Of a stretch of DNA of 31,936 nucleotides, positions 8,092 to 17,267 are shown in pieces (position 1 is the first letter of the stretch; each line of letters starts with the position of its first letter). Below the pieces are notes generated by a model. The model made no database searches, had not been told where the DNA came from, and worked only from the letters and a program-made list of their open reading frames with translations. The translations under genes and the position numbers were made by a program. Origin of the DNA: an uncultured Colwellia sp. (GTDB lineage: Bacteria; Pseudomonadota; Gammaproteobacteria; Enterobacterales; Alteromonadaceae); contig CAJWBY010000034.1 of the NCBI GenBank assembly GCA_913020705.1, forward strand, positions 1-31,936, read 5' to 3'.

Positions 8092-8958
8092 ATGATAGAT
8101 TTTAAATCAACTAATGTTTCTAAAAACATTGAAAATGCTGCTAATAACAACATAAAAAGAAATGTTATCGAAAATTTATGTATCAGTTTATTTTCGGTTA
8201 AAGGTTTTATTTTTCTATTTATATTGTTAGTTGCATTTTTCGCTAGTCAATCTGTATTAGCGGCTGATGAACTGGGTATGTCGGCACTCAAATTAACCAC
8301 CAATGCTGATGGTTCACAAGAATATACGGTTACGTTGCAAATCTTAATGTTTATGACTGCATTAAGTTTTATTCCTGCTGGCATTATTATGATGACATCC
8401 TTTACCCGAATTGTTGTGGTCATGGCTATTTTGAGACAAGCACTTGGTTTGCAACAAACACCTTCAAATCAAGTCATCATAGGTCTAACGTTATTCATGA
8501 CGATGTTCATCATGACACCTGTCTATAATGAAATTAATAAACGAGCGATTGAACCTTATTTAGCCGATCAAATGACTTCTGTAGAAGCGATTGATACGGC
8601 AAAAATTCCTTTAAGAGCATTTATGCTCGAACAAACGAGAATCAAAGACTTAGAAACTTTAGCGAATATGTCAGGTATTGAAAAGGTTGATCAACCTACT
8701 GATTTGCCCATGACAGTTATTATTCCAGCGTTTATTATTAGTGAGCTAAAAACCGCATTTCAAATAGGTTTTATGCTCTTTATTCCTTTTCTGATAATCG
8801 ATTTGGTTGTGGCGAGTATATTAATGGCAATGGGTATGATGATGTTATCACCCATGATTGTTTCTTTACCCTTTAAATTGATGTTATTTGTACTTGTCGA
8901 TGGCTGGAATTTAGTTATAGGTACAATTGCGACGAGTTATGGGATGGGGAGTGGCTAA
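8092..8958 (+). CDS. fliP: Flagellar export gate protein FliP (long N-terminal extension)
   Basis: FliP forms the pentameric core of the export gate with FliQ and FliR. The 288-residue product is longer than the usual 245-255. The conserved part is clear: [46 protein letters not shown] and [21 protein letters not shown] signal-peptide core ([19 protein letters not shown]) lies at residues 39-57 with probable cleavage near 57/58. It is preceded by about 38 polar residues that most FliP proteins lack. No in-frame internal ATG precedes the signal core, so the long form is the simplest reading, unless an alternative TTG is used. It starts 2 bp after fliO and overlaps fliQ by 1 nt. Confidence 0.94.
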   Translation: MIDFKSTNVSKNIENAANNNIKRNVIENLCISLFSVKGFIFLFILLVAFFASQSVLAADELGMSALKLTTNADGSQEYTVTLQILMFMTALSFIPAGIIMMTSFTRIVVVMAILRQALGLQQTPSNQVIIGLTLFMTMFIMTPVYNEINKRAIEPYLADQMTSVEAIDTAKIPLRAFMLEQTRIKDLETLANMSGIEKVDQPTDLPMTVIIPAFIISELKTAFQIGFMLFIPFLIIDLVVASILMAMGMMMLSPMIVSLPFKLMLFVLVDGWNLVIGTIATSYGMGSG

Positions 8959-9227
8959 TGAATCCAGAAGTCTTTGTCGACATACTGAGTGATGCATTAT
9001 TTTTAGTTATTGTTCTTGTTTGTGCCGTTATTATTCCTAGCCTGTGTGTGGGATTAGTCGTTGCGGTGTTTCAAGCTGCAACTTCTATCAATGAGCAAAC
9101 GTTAAGTTTTCTTCCTCGCCTTTGTGTCACATTATTAGCATTGATTTATGGAGGGCATTGGCTAGTACAAAAACTAATGGATTATACCATTAGGCTGATT
9201 TCCAGTATTCCCAGTGTGGTGAGTTAA
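8958..9227 (+). CDS. fliQ: Flagellar export gate protein FliQ
   Basis: FliQ is the small two-helix membrane subunit of the flagellar type III export gate. The 89-residue length is exact for the family. Two hydrophobic segments (about residues 15-40 and 50-75) flank the conserved AVFQAATSINEQTLSFLPRL. It overlaps fliP and fliR by one base at each end (TAATG), so the three gate subunits are translated in a coupled way. Confidence 0.96.
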   Translation: MNPEVFVDILSDALFLVIVLVCAVIIPSLCVGLVVAVFQAATSINEQTLSFLPRLCVTLLALIYGGHWLVQKLMDYTIRLISSIPSVVS

Positions 9228-10009
9228 TGGAATTCACTGAGTCAGTTATTATGCAATATATAGCTGACTTTATATTACCATTCTCGCGCATTTCTGCGCT
9301 TATAATGTCAATGATCGGCTTTGGTTCAAAGATCATTCCTGGCAAAGTTAAACTTTTTCTGTGTGTAGCATTAACCATTACTGTTATGCCTGCTATTCCA
9401 GCAGCACAGGTTGGCTCTCTCTTTTCTTTTCAAACAACATTTCTTATTTTTGAGCAAATGATTATTGGTATAGCCTTGGGTTTTGTAACCGTTATGGTGC
9501 TAAATACTTTTACATTAGCTGGTCAAGTTATAGCAATGCAAACAGGCCTAGGATTTGCGTCACTCGTTGACCCTGTCAGTGGTATGAATGTGCCAGCGGT
9601 AGGACAGTTTTTCCTCATTTTATCAACACTTATGTTTTGGTCAATGGACGGGCACTTAACTTATATTCAATTTGTAGTAGCTAGCTTTGAAACGCTGCCC
9701 ATAGGTGAATATAAATTTTCACCTGATAAATTTAAAGAGTTAGCTGAATGGGGTTCATGGATGTTTGCTACTGCTTTATCGTTAGCCTTAGCACCAGTTA
9801 CTGCGATGTTATTGATTAATTTTTCTTTTGGCATCATGACTCGAGCAGCACCGCAACTAAATATATTTGCTATTGGTTTTCCTGTAACCATGTGTGCAGG
9901 TTTATTAATTATGTGGTTAACGATGGGGAACTTTTTTACCCATTATGAATTGCAATGGCAACGGGCACTCGAGTTCAGCTGCCACTTGATTGAATGTAAG
10001 GGGCGTTAA
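9227..10009 (+). CDS. fliR: Flagellar export gate protein FliR
   Basis: FliR completes the FliP5FliQ4FliR1 gate. The 260-residue product has multiple hydrophobic segments over its length and the characteristic FILPFSRISALIMSMIGFG near the N-terminus, followed by AMQTGLGFASLVDPVSGMNV and a C-terminal LLIMWLTMGNFF region. Length and order are typical. Start and stop overlap fliQ and flhB by one base each. Confidence 0.96.
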   Translation: MEFTESVIMQYIADFILPFSRISALIMSMIGFGSKIIPGKVKLFLCVALTITVMPAIPAAQVGSLFSFQTTFLIFEQMIIGIALGFVTVMVLNTFTLAGQVIAMQTGLGFASLVDPVSGMNVPAVGQFFLILSTLMFWSMDGHLTYIQFVVASFETLPIGEYKFSPDKFKELAEWGSWMFATALSLALAPVTAMLLINFSFGIMTRAAPQLNIFAIGFPVTMCAGLLIMWLTMGNFFTHYELQWQRALEFSCHLIECKGR

Positions 10010-11139
10010 TGGCTGATTCTGATAGCGGTGAAAAAACAGAAGAACCCACGGCCAAAAAGCTTTCTGACGCTAGAAAAAAAGGTCAAATTGCTCGATCTAA
10101 AGATTTGGGTACTATGTTTGTTTTAGTGGGAAGTGCAGTCGCTATAATGCTTGTCGGAGGTATGTTGACTGAAAGCTTATCATTAGTTATGACTCGAACC
10201 TTTACTCTGACACGAGAAGAAGTCATGGATATTCATGCCTTATATGGTGTGCTTCGAGGAACGGTGACTCTTTTAATTGCGCCTTTAGTCTGGATTTTTG
10301 TCATTATCATGATTGCAGCGTTTATCGGTAATACGATGCTAGGAGGAATGAGCTTTTCTGCTGAAGCTATGGCACCAAAACTCAGTAAAATGTCACCATT
10401 AGCGGGCTTTAAGCGTATGTTCGGTATTAAAGCGCTTGTTGAATTAGTTAAGTCACTATTGAAGTTTTTTGTCGTTTTTATTGTTGCTTATTTACTGTTG
10501 AGTAGCTTATTTGAAGAAATATTAGGCTTGAGTCTTGAAGCTATCCCATTAAATTTTGAACATGCTGTGACTATGTTGCAATGGATGTTTTTAGTATTAG
10601 CTTTGTCCATCGGTATTATTGCTGCTATTGATGCGCCCTATCAAACTTGGGATCACAACAGACAGTTGAAGATGACGAAGCAAGAAATCAAAGACGAAAA
10701 CAAAAACACCGAAGGTAGTCCTGAAATTAAGGGGCGTATTCGTCGTGCACAATATGAAATGTCGCAACGAAGAATGATGCAAGATGTGCCAGATTCTGAT
10801 GTCGTGATCACTAACCCAACGCATTACGCAGTAGCATTAAAATATGATCTTGAACAAGGTGGTGCACCGATGTTAGTGGCCAAAGGTATCGATCAAATGG
10901 CCATACATATTCGTACCATTGCCAAAGAGAATAATGTGGAAATTATTGCTTCACCTGCGTTAGCACGCTCTTTATATTACTGTGCAGAAACTAATGAAGA
11001 AATTCCTGAAGAGCTTTTCGCTTCAGTTGCTCAAGTCCTAGCCTTCATTTTTCAGCTTAATGAGCACAAAAAAGGTAAGGCAAAAAAACCAACACCTATC
11101 GCAAAAAATCTACCTATCCCCGATGACTTTAAATATTAA
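10009..11139 (+). CDS. flhB: Flagellar export switch protein FlhB
   Basis: FlhB is the export-gate protein whose self-cleavage changes substrate class from hook to filament, triggered by FliK. The 376-residue product begins with the typical SGEKTEEPTAKKLSDARKKG, has four membrane segments to about residue 210, and a cytoplasmic domain with the autocleavage motif NPTH at residues 269-272, the same numbering as Salmonella. LARSLYYCAE follows at the expected distance. The ATG overlaps the fliR stop. It appears to end the fliK-flhB transcription unit, since a sigma-54-type promoter follows before flhA. Confidence 0.97.
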   Translation: MADSDSGEKTEEPTAKKLSDARKKGQIARSKDLGTMFVLVGSAVAIMLVGGMLTESLSLVMTRTFTLTREEVMDIHALYGVLRGTVTLLIAPLVWIFVIIMIAAFIGNTMLGGMSFSAEAMAPKLSKMSPLAGFKRMFGIKALVELVKSLLKFFVVFIVAYLLLSSLFEEILGLSLEAIPLNFEHAVTMLQWMFLVLALSIGIIAAIDAPYQTWDHNRQLKMTKQEIKDENKNTEGSPEIKGRIRRAQYEMSQRRMMQDVPDSDVVITNPTHYAVALKYDLEQGGAPMLVAKGIDQMAIHIRTIAKENNVEIIASPALARSLYYCAETNEEIPEELFASVAQVLAFIFQLNEHKKGKAKKPTPIAKNLPIPDDFKY

Positions 11140-11211
11140 TTTATAACTAATCAGTAGGTTAGTGTTAACTTTGTTTATTTATCATCCATTCAAAATGTTT
11201 TTTAATGAGTT

Positions 11212-11227
11212 TGGTCTGTTTATTGCT
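11212..11227 (+). promoter_or_regulatory. Sigma-54 (RpoN) -24/-12 promoter for flhA
   Basis: TGGTCTGTTTATTGCT has GG at 11213-11214 and GC at 11225-11226, 12 nt apart, with a perfect TTGCT -12 block and the G eight bases before it. It lies in the 127-bp flhB-flhA gap. The predicted start is near 11238, giving a leader of about 29 nt. RpoN control of the flhA operon is known in polar-flagellate Vibrio; here it is inferred from the site. Confidence 0.75.
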
Positions 11228-11266
11228 ATTTCATGATATGCGTCAAAAAAATATCATAAGAGTAAA

Positions 11267-13369
11267 ATGCAGCTAGCAGCCACTTTTCAGAATTTTAAAA
11301 AAAATAAGCTAAACTTTTTTTCTGGTTTAGGCACACCGCTACTTATTATGGCAGCGCTTGGCATGGTTATATTACCTATGCCTTCTTTCTTATTGGATAT
11401 ACTTTTTTCTTTTAATATTGCCTTATCGTTGGTGGTGTTATTGATCACTGTTTATACCTTAAAGCCTCTTGAGTTCGGTGCTTTTCCTGCGGTATTGCTT
11501 ATCGCTACTATTTTACGGTTAGCGTTAAACGTTGCGAGTACACGAGTTGTTTTATTAGAAGGGCATGAAGGCCCTGATGCTGCAGGTAAAGTAATTGAAG
11601 CATTTGGCTCCGTGGTTATTGGTGGAAACTATGCTGTAGGCTTAGTGGTTTTTATTATATTAATCATCATTAACTTTGTTGTTGTTACTAAAGGTGCAGG
11701 AAGAATTGCAGAAGTAACAGCACGCTTTACGTTAGATGCAATGCCAGGCAAACAAATGGCAATAGATGCTGATTTGAATGCAGGATTTATAACAGCCGAT
11801 CAAGCAAGAGAGCGGCGCATTGAAGTAACGAGTGAGGCTGACTTTTATGGTTCGATGGACGGTGCCAGTAAATTTGTAAAAGGAGATGCAGTTGCTGGAA
11901 TATTAATTTTATTGATAAATATTATTGGTGGACTTGTTATTGGTATGGTTCAACATGATTTGAGCTTCAATAGTGCCGTTGAAATATATACCCTTTTAAC
12001 GATTGGAGATGGGTTGGTAGCACAAATTCCTGGTTTGTTATTATCTGTGGGTACTGCGATTGTTGTAACTCGTCAAAATACCTCTCAAGATATGGGAGAG
12101 CAAGTTAGCGGTCAATTAGGTCAAGAACGTTCATTGTATATTGCTGCAGGTGTTATGTTCGTTATGGGTATTATCCCAGGAATGCCTCACTTTGCATTTT
12201 TATTATTTGCTTTCTTGATTGCTGGTACAGCTTTCATTAGCGGTAAGCATAAAATAGCCAAAGAAAAAGAACTAGCGGATAAATCACAAGCTGCTTTAGT
12301 TGAAACTGAACAACAAGAATCTGACGTTAAAGATTTAGGTTGGGACGATGTAAATCATGTAGATGTAATCGGTTTAGAAATTGGTTATCGCTTAATACCA
12401 CTTGTAGATAAATCTCAAGGTGGAGAATTACTTAACCGTATCAAAGGTGTTCGTAAAAAACTTTCACAAGAATTTGGCTTTTTGGTTCCTGCGGTACATA
12501 TTCGCGATAATCTAGATTTAGACCCTAATATTTATCAAATATCCTTAATGGGTGTCACTATTGGTGAAGCTGAAATCCGTCATGATCATGAATTGGCCAT
12601 CAACCCAGGGCAAGTTTTTGGAAAATTAGATGGAGTAGCTACTACAGACCCTGCTTTTGGTCTAGAAGCTGTATGGATCAAGCAAGCACAACGTGAACAT
12701 GCTCAATCATTAGGATATACAGTAGTAGATGCTTCTACTGTTCTTGCAACCCATCTAAGTCAGATATTGACGAACAACGCGGCACAACTGCTTGGTCATG
12801 AGGAAGTTCAAAACCTTCTCGATATGTTAGGAAAAAATTATCCTAAATTAATTGAGGGTTTAATCCCTGAAGTGTTAACACTGGGAACATTGGTTAAAGT
12901 CCTACAGAATTTAATGAATGAAGGTGTTGCCGTTCGTGACATGAGAAGTATTATTCAAACACTTGTTGAATATGGTCCTAAATCACAAGACCCAGAAATA
13001 TTAACTGCTGCTGTTCGTATAACGTTACGTAAATTTATTGTGCAAGAGCTAGTGGGACCTGTTACTGAAGTACCCGTCATAACATTGGCGCCAGAGTTGG
13101 AACAGATGTTGCACCAGTCTATGCAAATGGCTGGGGACGATGGCGCAGGCATTGAACCAGGTTTAGCAGAAAGGCTACAAAAATCATTAACTGACGGATC
13201 TCAACAACAAGAAATGGCGGGAGATACGCCAATATTGTTAACCTCAGGGATTTTACGAGCAGTGCTTGCTAAGTTTGTTAAATATACTATTCCGGGCTTA
13301 CGCGTGATTTCATACCAAGAGATCCCTGACGATAAGCAGATAAAAATAGTTAGCGCCATTGGTCAATAA
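11267..13369 (+). CDS. flhA: Flagellar export gate protein FlhA
   Basis: FlhA forms the nonameric ring of the export gate, uses the proton gradient and binds chaperone-substrate complexes. The 700-residue length is normal. Eight membrane segments fill residues 20 to about 330, with the FHIPEP-family signature around RLALNVASTRVVLLEGHEG, and GRIAEVTARFTLDAMPGKQM beginning in the conserved cytoplasmic loop. A cytoplasmic domain follows from about residue 350 (WDDVNHVDVIGLEIGYRLIP; LVEYGPKSQDPEILTAAVR). AAGAG lies just before the ATG. It heads a unit with flhF-flhG-fliA downstream. Confidence 0.97.
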   Translation: MQLAATFQNFKKNKLNFFSGLGTPLLIMAALGMVILPMPSFLLDILFSFNIALSLVVLLITVYTLKPLEFGAFPAVLLIATILRLALNVASTRVVLLEGHEGPDAAGKVIEAFGSVVIGGNYAVGLVVFIILIIINFVVVTKGAGRIAEVTARFTLDAMPGKQMAIDADLNAGFITADQARERRIEVTSEADFYGSMDGASKFVKGDAVAGILILLINIIGGLVIGMVQHDLSFNSAVEIYTLLTIGDGLVAQIPGLLLSVGTAIVVTRQNTSQDMGEQVSGQLGQERSLYIAAGVMFVMGIIPGMPHFAFLLFAFLIAGTAFISGKHKIAKEKELADKSQAALVETEQQESDVKDLGWDDVNHVDVIGLEIGYRLIPLVDKSQGGELLNRIKGVRKKLSQEFGFLVPAVHIRDNLDLDPNIYQISLMGVTIGEAEIRHDHELAINPGQVFGKLDGVATTDPAFGLEAVWIKQAQREHAQSLGYTVVDASTVLATHLSQILTNNAAQLLGHEEVQNLLDMLGKNYPKLIEGLIPEVLTLGTLVKVLQNLMNEGVAVRDMRSIIQTLVEYGPKSQDPEILTAAVRITLRKFIVQELVGPVTEVPVITLAPELEQMLHQSMQMAGDDGAGIEPGLAERLQKSLTDGSQQQEMAGDTPILLTSGILRAVLAKFVKYTIPGLRVISYQEIPDDKQIKIVSAIGQ

Positions 13370-13456
13370 TTATAGTATTCGTAATTCGCAGCAAGAAATA
13401 TTTGTCGTTCAATAAAGTTGTAATAAACGACGATTGCAGTTGATAAGGGGTTAGTT

Positions 13457-15034
13457 TTGAAAATAAAACGTTTTGTAGCAAAAGATATGAAAAGTGCTTT
13501 GGCACAAATCAAAGAAGAGTTAGGTTCTGACGCTGTTATTATGTCAAATAAGCGTGTACCTGAAGGCGTTGAATTAATGGCTGCAGTTGACAATAATGTA
13601 GAAATTAATGAACCAAAACAACCCACTTCTACTATATCCCCTATTGAAACAAGAGCAGTTGCTGAAGCGAGTGATGGGCTAGACCGTTCAATTAAAAACG
13701 ATGTTGTTAGTATTGGACAAAATAACCCATTAAATAATCCATCTGCGCAACCTAGTATGAATGGAGAAAACGCAGGCATACCGTCGGATAGTTTAGCAGC
13801 CTTGTTAAACCGTCAAGTTCAGCACGCACCAGTAAATAATAGACCCGGAGTTAATCAAGCTCAGCATGATAAAATTGCACATGCTGCATCAAAGCTAGCT
13901 CAAAATAATATTACGAGACCTGAACAGGGAACTGTTTCAAAACCGTCAAATGATATAGAACAACAATTCAAAAGTTTTACTGACCGTTTAGAGCAAAATA
14001 GTGATCAGGCAACAAATCAATATCAGCAAGCGCCTTCGAACCAACAACAGTCAAAAGTATCAGATGTGAATTCAGTTTCGACACAACATGTAAATAACGA
14101 TGATTTTGAAAAAATGAAACACGAAATGTCTTCTATTCGTGAATTATTAGAGCACCAAGTTTCTGGTTTAATGTGGCAGGATATGGCGCAAAAAGATCCT
14201 TCTCGTGCAATGCTCGTAAATCGCTTAATGTCTTTAGGTATGAGTGAACAAGTTTCAGATCAAATTGCTGGTTATATTCCTGCGCAAAAAAATGATCAAG
14301 ATACATGGGAATTAGCGAAGAAATTTATAGGTCAACAAATTAATACTACTAATAATGACATTATCCATCGTGGCGGTGTTGTTTCATTAGTTGGACCAAC
14401 AGGTGTTGGTAAAACAACAACTGTTGCAAAATTAGCAGCTAGATTTGCACAAATTCATGGTTCAGACCAAGTGGTAATGATTTCAACCGATAATTATCGA
14501 ATAGCGGGTTTTGAACAGTTAGCAACATATGGACGTATTATTGGTTGTGAAGTCAAACTTGCAACGGATGCAAAATCATTAGATTTACTGTTACAGCAGT
14601 TCTCTAAAAAGAAACTAATCCTTATTGATACGGCTGGTATGGGTCAACGCGATATGCGTTTAGCTAAACACTTAACAACATTAGTATCAAATGCACGTGT
14701 AAGAATTCGTAATTATTTAGTACTTGCTGCTAATACTCAGCAACGTGTTATGCAAGAAAATGTAGATCGCTTTAAAAAAGTACCATTAGCGGGTTGTATT
14801 TATACAAAATTAGATGAAAGTCTTAGTATTGGGGAAATAATTTCAACATCGATTCAAAATGGCTTAGCAATAGGTTATCTTACTGATGGACAAAGAGTTC
14901 CAGAAGATATTAAAGTTGCAAATGCTGAAAAGTTGGTTACATTAGCAGATAAAATGACAGCAAAAAATCAAACCAACAACCCAATTAATTGGCGAACCGC
15001 ACCAGCAACAGCAAATAGCGCTGTTTTCCCTTAA
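13457..15034 (+). CDS. flhF: Polar flagellar placement GTPase FlhF (TTG start)
   Basis: FlhF is an SRP-type GTPase that marks the pole for flagellar assembly and recruits FliF. The 525-residue product has an N-terminal B domain (MKIKRFVAKDMKSALAQIKE), a long Gln/Asn-rich linker to about residue 230, and the NG GTPase domain with G1 GPTGVGKT at 313-320, then TTVAKLAARFA, STDNYRIAGFEQLATYGRI, the G3 LIDTAGMGQRD and G4 TKLDE. The start is TTG at 13457, preceded by AAGGGG at good spacing; it yields the conserved MKIKRF beginning, and no ATG does so. A weak start codon would restrain FlhF dosage, which is known to set flagellar number. Confidence 0.95.
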   Translation: MKIKRFVAKDMKSALAQIKEELGSDAVIMSNKRVPEGVELMAAVDNNVEINEPKQPTSTISPIETRAVAEASDGLDRSIKNDVVSIGQNNPLNNPSAQPSMNGENAGIPSDSLAALLNRQVQHAPVNNRPGVNQAQHDKIAHAASKLAQNNITRPEQGTVSKPSNDIEQQFKSFTDRLEQNSDQATNQYQQAPSNQQQSKVSDVNSVSTQHVNNDDFEKMKHEMSSIRELLEHQVSGLMWQDMAQKDPSRAMLVNRLMSLGMSEQVSDQIAGYIPAQKNDQDTWELAKKFIGQQINTTNNDIIHRGGVVSLVGPTGVGKTTTVAKLAARFAQIHGSDQVVMISTDNYRIAGFEQLATYGRIIGCEVKLATDAKSLDLLLQQFSKKKLILIDTAGMGQRDMRLAKHLTTLVSNARVRIRNYLVLAANTQQRVMQENVDRFKKVPLAGCIYTKLDESLSIGEIISTSIQNGLAIGYLTDGQRVPEDIKVANAEKLVTLADKMTAKNQTNNPINWRTAPATANSAVFP

Positions 15035-15058
15035 ATAGTGCGAGGATGTGAATTTTAA

Positions 15059-15093
15059 ACCTATAAAAACATGCAGGTTAGTTGATTATAGGT
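15059..15093 (+). other. Inverted repeat in the flhF-flhG gap
   Basis: ACCTATAA (15059-15066) and TTATAGGT (15086-15093) form a perfect 8-bp inverted repeat with a 19-nt spacer within the 112-bp flhF-flhG gap. No T-run follows, so a terminator is unlikely. It could be a protein-binding site or an mRNA stem that affects flhG relative to flhF. AT-rich sequence makes chance possible. Confidence 0.25.
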
Positions 15094-15146
15094 ATATACT
15101 AAATTTAATTGATAGATTTTCGTAAGAAAGTAGAGAAATACGATAA

Positions 15147-15989
15147 ATGAATGATCAAGCAAGTGGCTTAAGAAAAATGCAAAGTTCTGAACAAATAAAA
15201 GTCATCGCGGTATCTGGCGGTAAAGGCGGAGTTGGTAAAACTAATGTTTCCCTTAATACCGCTATCGCTTTAGGTCAACTTGGTAAAAGAGTCTTAGTTT
15301 TAGATGCCGATTTAGGTCTAGCTAATGTTGATGTGATGTTAGGTCTTCGTGTTAAGCGCAATCTATCTCATGTTCTTTCCGGTGAATGCGAATTAGACGA
15401 TATAATCGTTGAAGGCCCTCAAGGTATCAATGTTATCCCTGCCACGTCAGGAACCCAGTCAATGGTTGACTTAACTCCTGCTGAGCATGCTGGACTAATA
15501 CGCGCTTTTAGTGATATGCATACTAAATTTGATGTGCTTATTGTTGATACCGCAGCTGGGATTTCCGATATGGTACTAAGCTTTTGTCGAGCCTCACAAG
15601 ATGTGATGTTAGTCGTTTGTGATGAACCAACCTCAATTACTGATTGTTACGCTCTAATGAAGCTGTTAAGTCGTGATCATGGCGTATTTAAATTTAAAGT
15701 TGTTGCAAACATGGTGCGCAGTCCAAAAGAAGGTCAACAATTATTTGGTAAACTTTCTAAAGTAGCCGATCGATTTTTGGATGTGGCATTAGAACTCGTT
15801 GCTGTGATACCTTTTGATGAAAACATCAGGAAATCAGTACGAAAGCAACAAGCTATTGTTGAAGCTTATCCAACATCACCCGCTTCTGTTGCTATTAAAT
15901 CTCTTGCGGATAAACTTATTAGATGGCCTGTTCCTAAACAGCCCTCTGGGCATTTAGAATTTTTCATTGAACAATTGTTAGATCATTAA
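15147..15989 (+). CDS. flhG: Flagellar number regulator FlhG/FleN (MinD-like ATPase)
   Basis: FlhG limits polar flagella to the correct number by acting on FlhF and the master regulator. The 280-residue product carries the N-terminal activator motif DQAxxLR (D3-R9) that stimulates the FlhF GTPase, a deviant Walker A SGGKGGVGKTN with both lysines (K26, K31), the LDADLGLANVDVMLGL segment, a switch region with VDTAAGISDMV, and an amphipathic C-terminal helix (HLEFFIEQLLDH) fitting membrane targeting. ATG at 15147. It lies between flhF and fliA, as in polar flagellates. Confidence 0.96.
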   Translation: MNDQASGLRKMQSSEQIKVIAVSGGKGGVGKTNVSLNTAIALGQLGKRVLVLDADLGLANVDVMLGLRVKRNLSHVLSGECELDDIIVEGPQGINVIPATSGTQSMVDLTPAEHAGLIRAFSDMHTKFDVLIVDTAAGISDMVLSFCRASQDVMLVVCDEPTSITDCYALMKLLSRDHGVFKFKVVANMVRSPKEGQQLFGKLSKVADRFLDVALELVAVIPFDENIRKSVRKQQAIVEAYPTSPASVAIKSLADKLIRWPVPKQPSGHLEFFIEQLLDH

Positions 15990-16005
15990 CAATAATTAGA
16001 ACTAG

Positions 16006-16036
16006 TTAATAGTACCTATTTAGAGTACTTAATTTT
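16006..16036 (+). terminator. Weak hairpin with TTTT between flhG and fliA
   Basis: AGTAC (16011-16015) pairs with GTACT (16025-16029), and outer TTAA bases extend the stem across a bulge. AATTTT follows. The stem is short and AT-rich, so at most it causes partial termination. Read-through into fliA is likely. Confidence 0.22.
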
Positions 16037-16063
16037 CACATAATAATTAACGAGTGAGCGATA

Positions 16064-16783
16064 GTGGTAAAACCAAATGCTTACAGTATTCAAACTGATA
16101 AAACTGCAATAATTTCGCAGCATACAGTTTTAGTTAAAAGAATTGCTTATCACTTATTAGCAAGATTGCCGGCGAGTGTGCAGGTTGATGATCTTATTCA
16201 ATCAGGAATGATTGGTCTTCTTGAAGCTTCTAATAATTTTGATCACAGTAAAGGTGCTAGTTTTGAAACCTTTGCTGGCATAAGAATTCGTGGTGCTATG
16301 CTTGATGAAATACGCCGTGGAGACTGGACTCCCCGTTCAGTTCATAAGAATAGTCGAATGGTCAGCGAAGCCATAAAAATGCTTGAAGCAGACTTAGGAC
16401 GAGATGTAACTGATATTGAAGTTGCTGAAAAACTTGATATTTCGTTAAATGACTACCATCATATCCTTAGTGAGGTAAGTACTGGTAAAATAATCGGTAT
16501 TGAAGATCTAAGTGTTGGTGAAGACTCTTTATCGAAATTGGAAGATGTTAATAATAACGATCCCTATGAAAGTATTGAAAAAATAGTTTTTAAAAAATCG
16601 TTATCAGAGTGCATTTCCACTTTACCCGAACGCGAAGCTCTAGTACTGTCACTATATTACGATGAAGAATTAAATCTTCGAGAAATTGGGCAAGTACTCG
16701 ATGTAAGTGAGTCGCGTGTTAGCCAAATTCACAGTCAAGCAATGCATAGGTTAAAAGGACGTATGCAATCTTGGCAAAGTTAA
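16064..16783 (+). CDS. fliA: Flagellar sigma factor sigma-28, FliA (GTG start)
   Basis: FliA directs transcription of late flagellar genes (flagellin, motor, chemoreceptors) after the anti-sigma FlgM is exported. The 239-residue length is typical. Region 2 is clear (LPASVQVDDLIQSGMIGLLE, FETFAGIRIRGAMLDEIRRG, DWTPRSVHKNSR), as are region 3 and region 4 (TLPEREALVLSLYYDEELNL, REIGQVLDVSESRVSQIHSQ). The start is GTG at 16064. No ATG is available near this N-terminus; the next Met in frame (in QSGMIGLL) is inside region 2. Position after flhG is canonical. Confidence 0.96.
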   Translation: MVKPNAYSIQTDKTAIISQHTVLVKRIAYHLLARLPASVQVDDLIQSGMIGLLEASNNFDHSKGASFETFAGIRIRGAMLDEIRRGDWTPRSVHKNSRMVSEAIKMLEADLGRDVTDIEVAEKLDISLNDYHHILSEVSTGKIIGIEDLSVGEDSLSKLEDVNNNDPYESIEKIVFKKSLSECISTLPEREALVLSLYYDEELNLREIGQVLDVSESRVSQIHSQAMHRLKGRMQSWQS

Positions 16784-16844
16784 GTAAAGTTAAGTAGAAT
16801 ATAAATATAATTCGATTTTTAAAATGTTCTCACCGGAGGGTGCC

Positions 16845-17228
16845 TTGGATAAAAATATGAAAGTTCTTGTTGTTGATGATTTTTCAACCATGAGACGTAT
16901 CGTGAAAAACTTGTTGCGGGATTTAGGCTTTACTAACATTTCTGAAGCAGATGATGGTAGCACTGCTTTACCAATGTTAAAAGAAGGCTCTTTTGACTTT
17001 GTTGTAACTGATTGGAATATGCCAGGTATGCAAGGTATTGATTTGCTCAAAGCAATTCGTGCCGATGCAAATCTATCTCATATTCCTGTCTTACTCATCA
17101 CTGCCGAAGCGAAGAAAGAGCAAATTGTTATGGCAGCTCAAGCAGGTGTTAATGGTTATATTGTTAAACCATTTACGGCAGCAACGTTAAACGCTAAATT
17201 AGATAAAATATTTGAACGTTTAGGTTAA
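16845..17228 (+). CDS. cheY: Chemotaxis response regulator CheY (probable TTG start)
   Basis: CheY carries the phosphoryl signal from CheA to FliM. From the TTG at 16845 the product is 127 residues starting [20 protein letters not shown], a close match in layout to Vibrio and Shewanella CheY. D11 and D12 form the acidic pocket, D56 (VVTDWNMP) is the phosphorylation site, and T87 and K108 (IVKPF) complete the site. GGAGGG at 16835-16840 is well placed for the TTG. An in-frame ATG at 16824 would add seven residues but would bury that ribosome site inside the gene. A third option is the ATG at 16857. The gene lies 61 bp after fliA. Confidence 0.94.
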   Translation: MDKNMKVLVVDDFSTMRRIVKNLLRDLGFTNISEADDGSTALPMLKEGSFDFVVTDWNMPGMQGIDLLKAIRADANLSHIPVLLITAEAKKEQIVMAAQAGVNGYIVKPFTAATLNAKLDKIFERLG

Positions 17229-17267
17229 TTTTTAGTTAGGTAATTAAGCTAAACGTGAGGTTGTTTC

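Noticed and set aside
13363..13779. 138-codon minus-strand frame over the flhF start
   Set aside because: It covers the conserved FlhF N-terminus in antisense and resembles nothing known.
15100..15146. Sigma-28 promoter before flhG, suggested by CGATAA
   Set aside because: The upstream TAAG element has the wrong spacing to the CGATAA block, and flhG is usually in the flhA unit.
16784..16823. Sigma-28 or sigma-70 promoter between fliA and cheY (TAAAGTT, TATAAT at 16806)
   Set aside because: TAAAGTT lacks a matching GCCGATAA at the right distance, and TATAAT has no convincing -35 in this AT-rich spacer.
16824..16844. Upstream ATG for cheY
   Set aside because: It would place the strong GGAGGG site inside the coding region; the TTG at 16845 gives the family-typical N-terminus.
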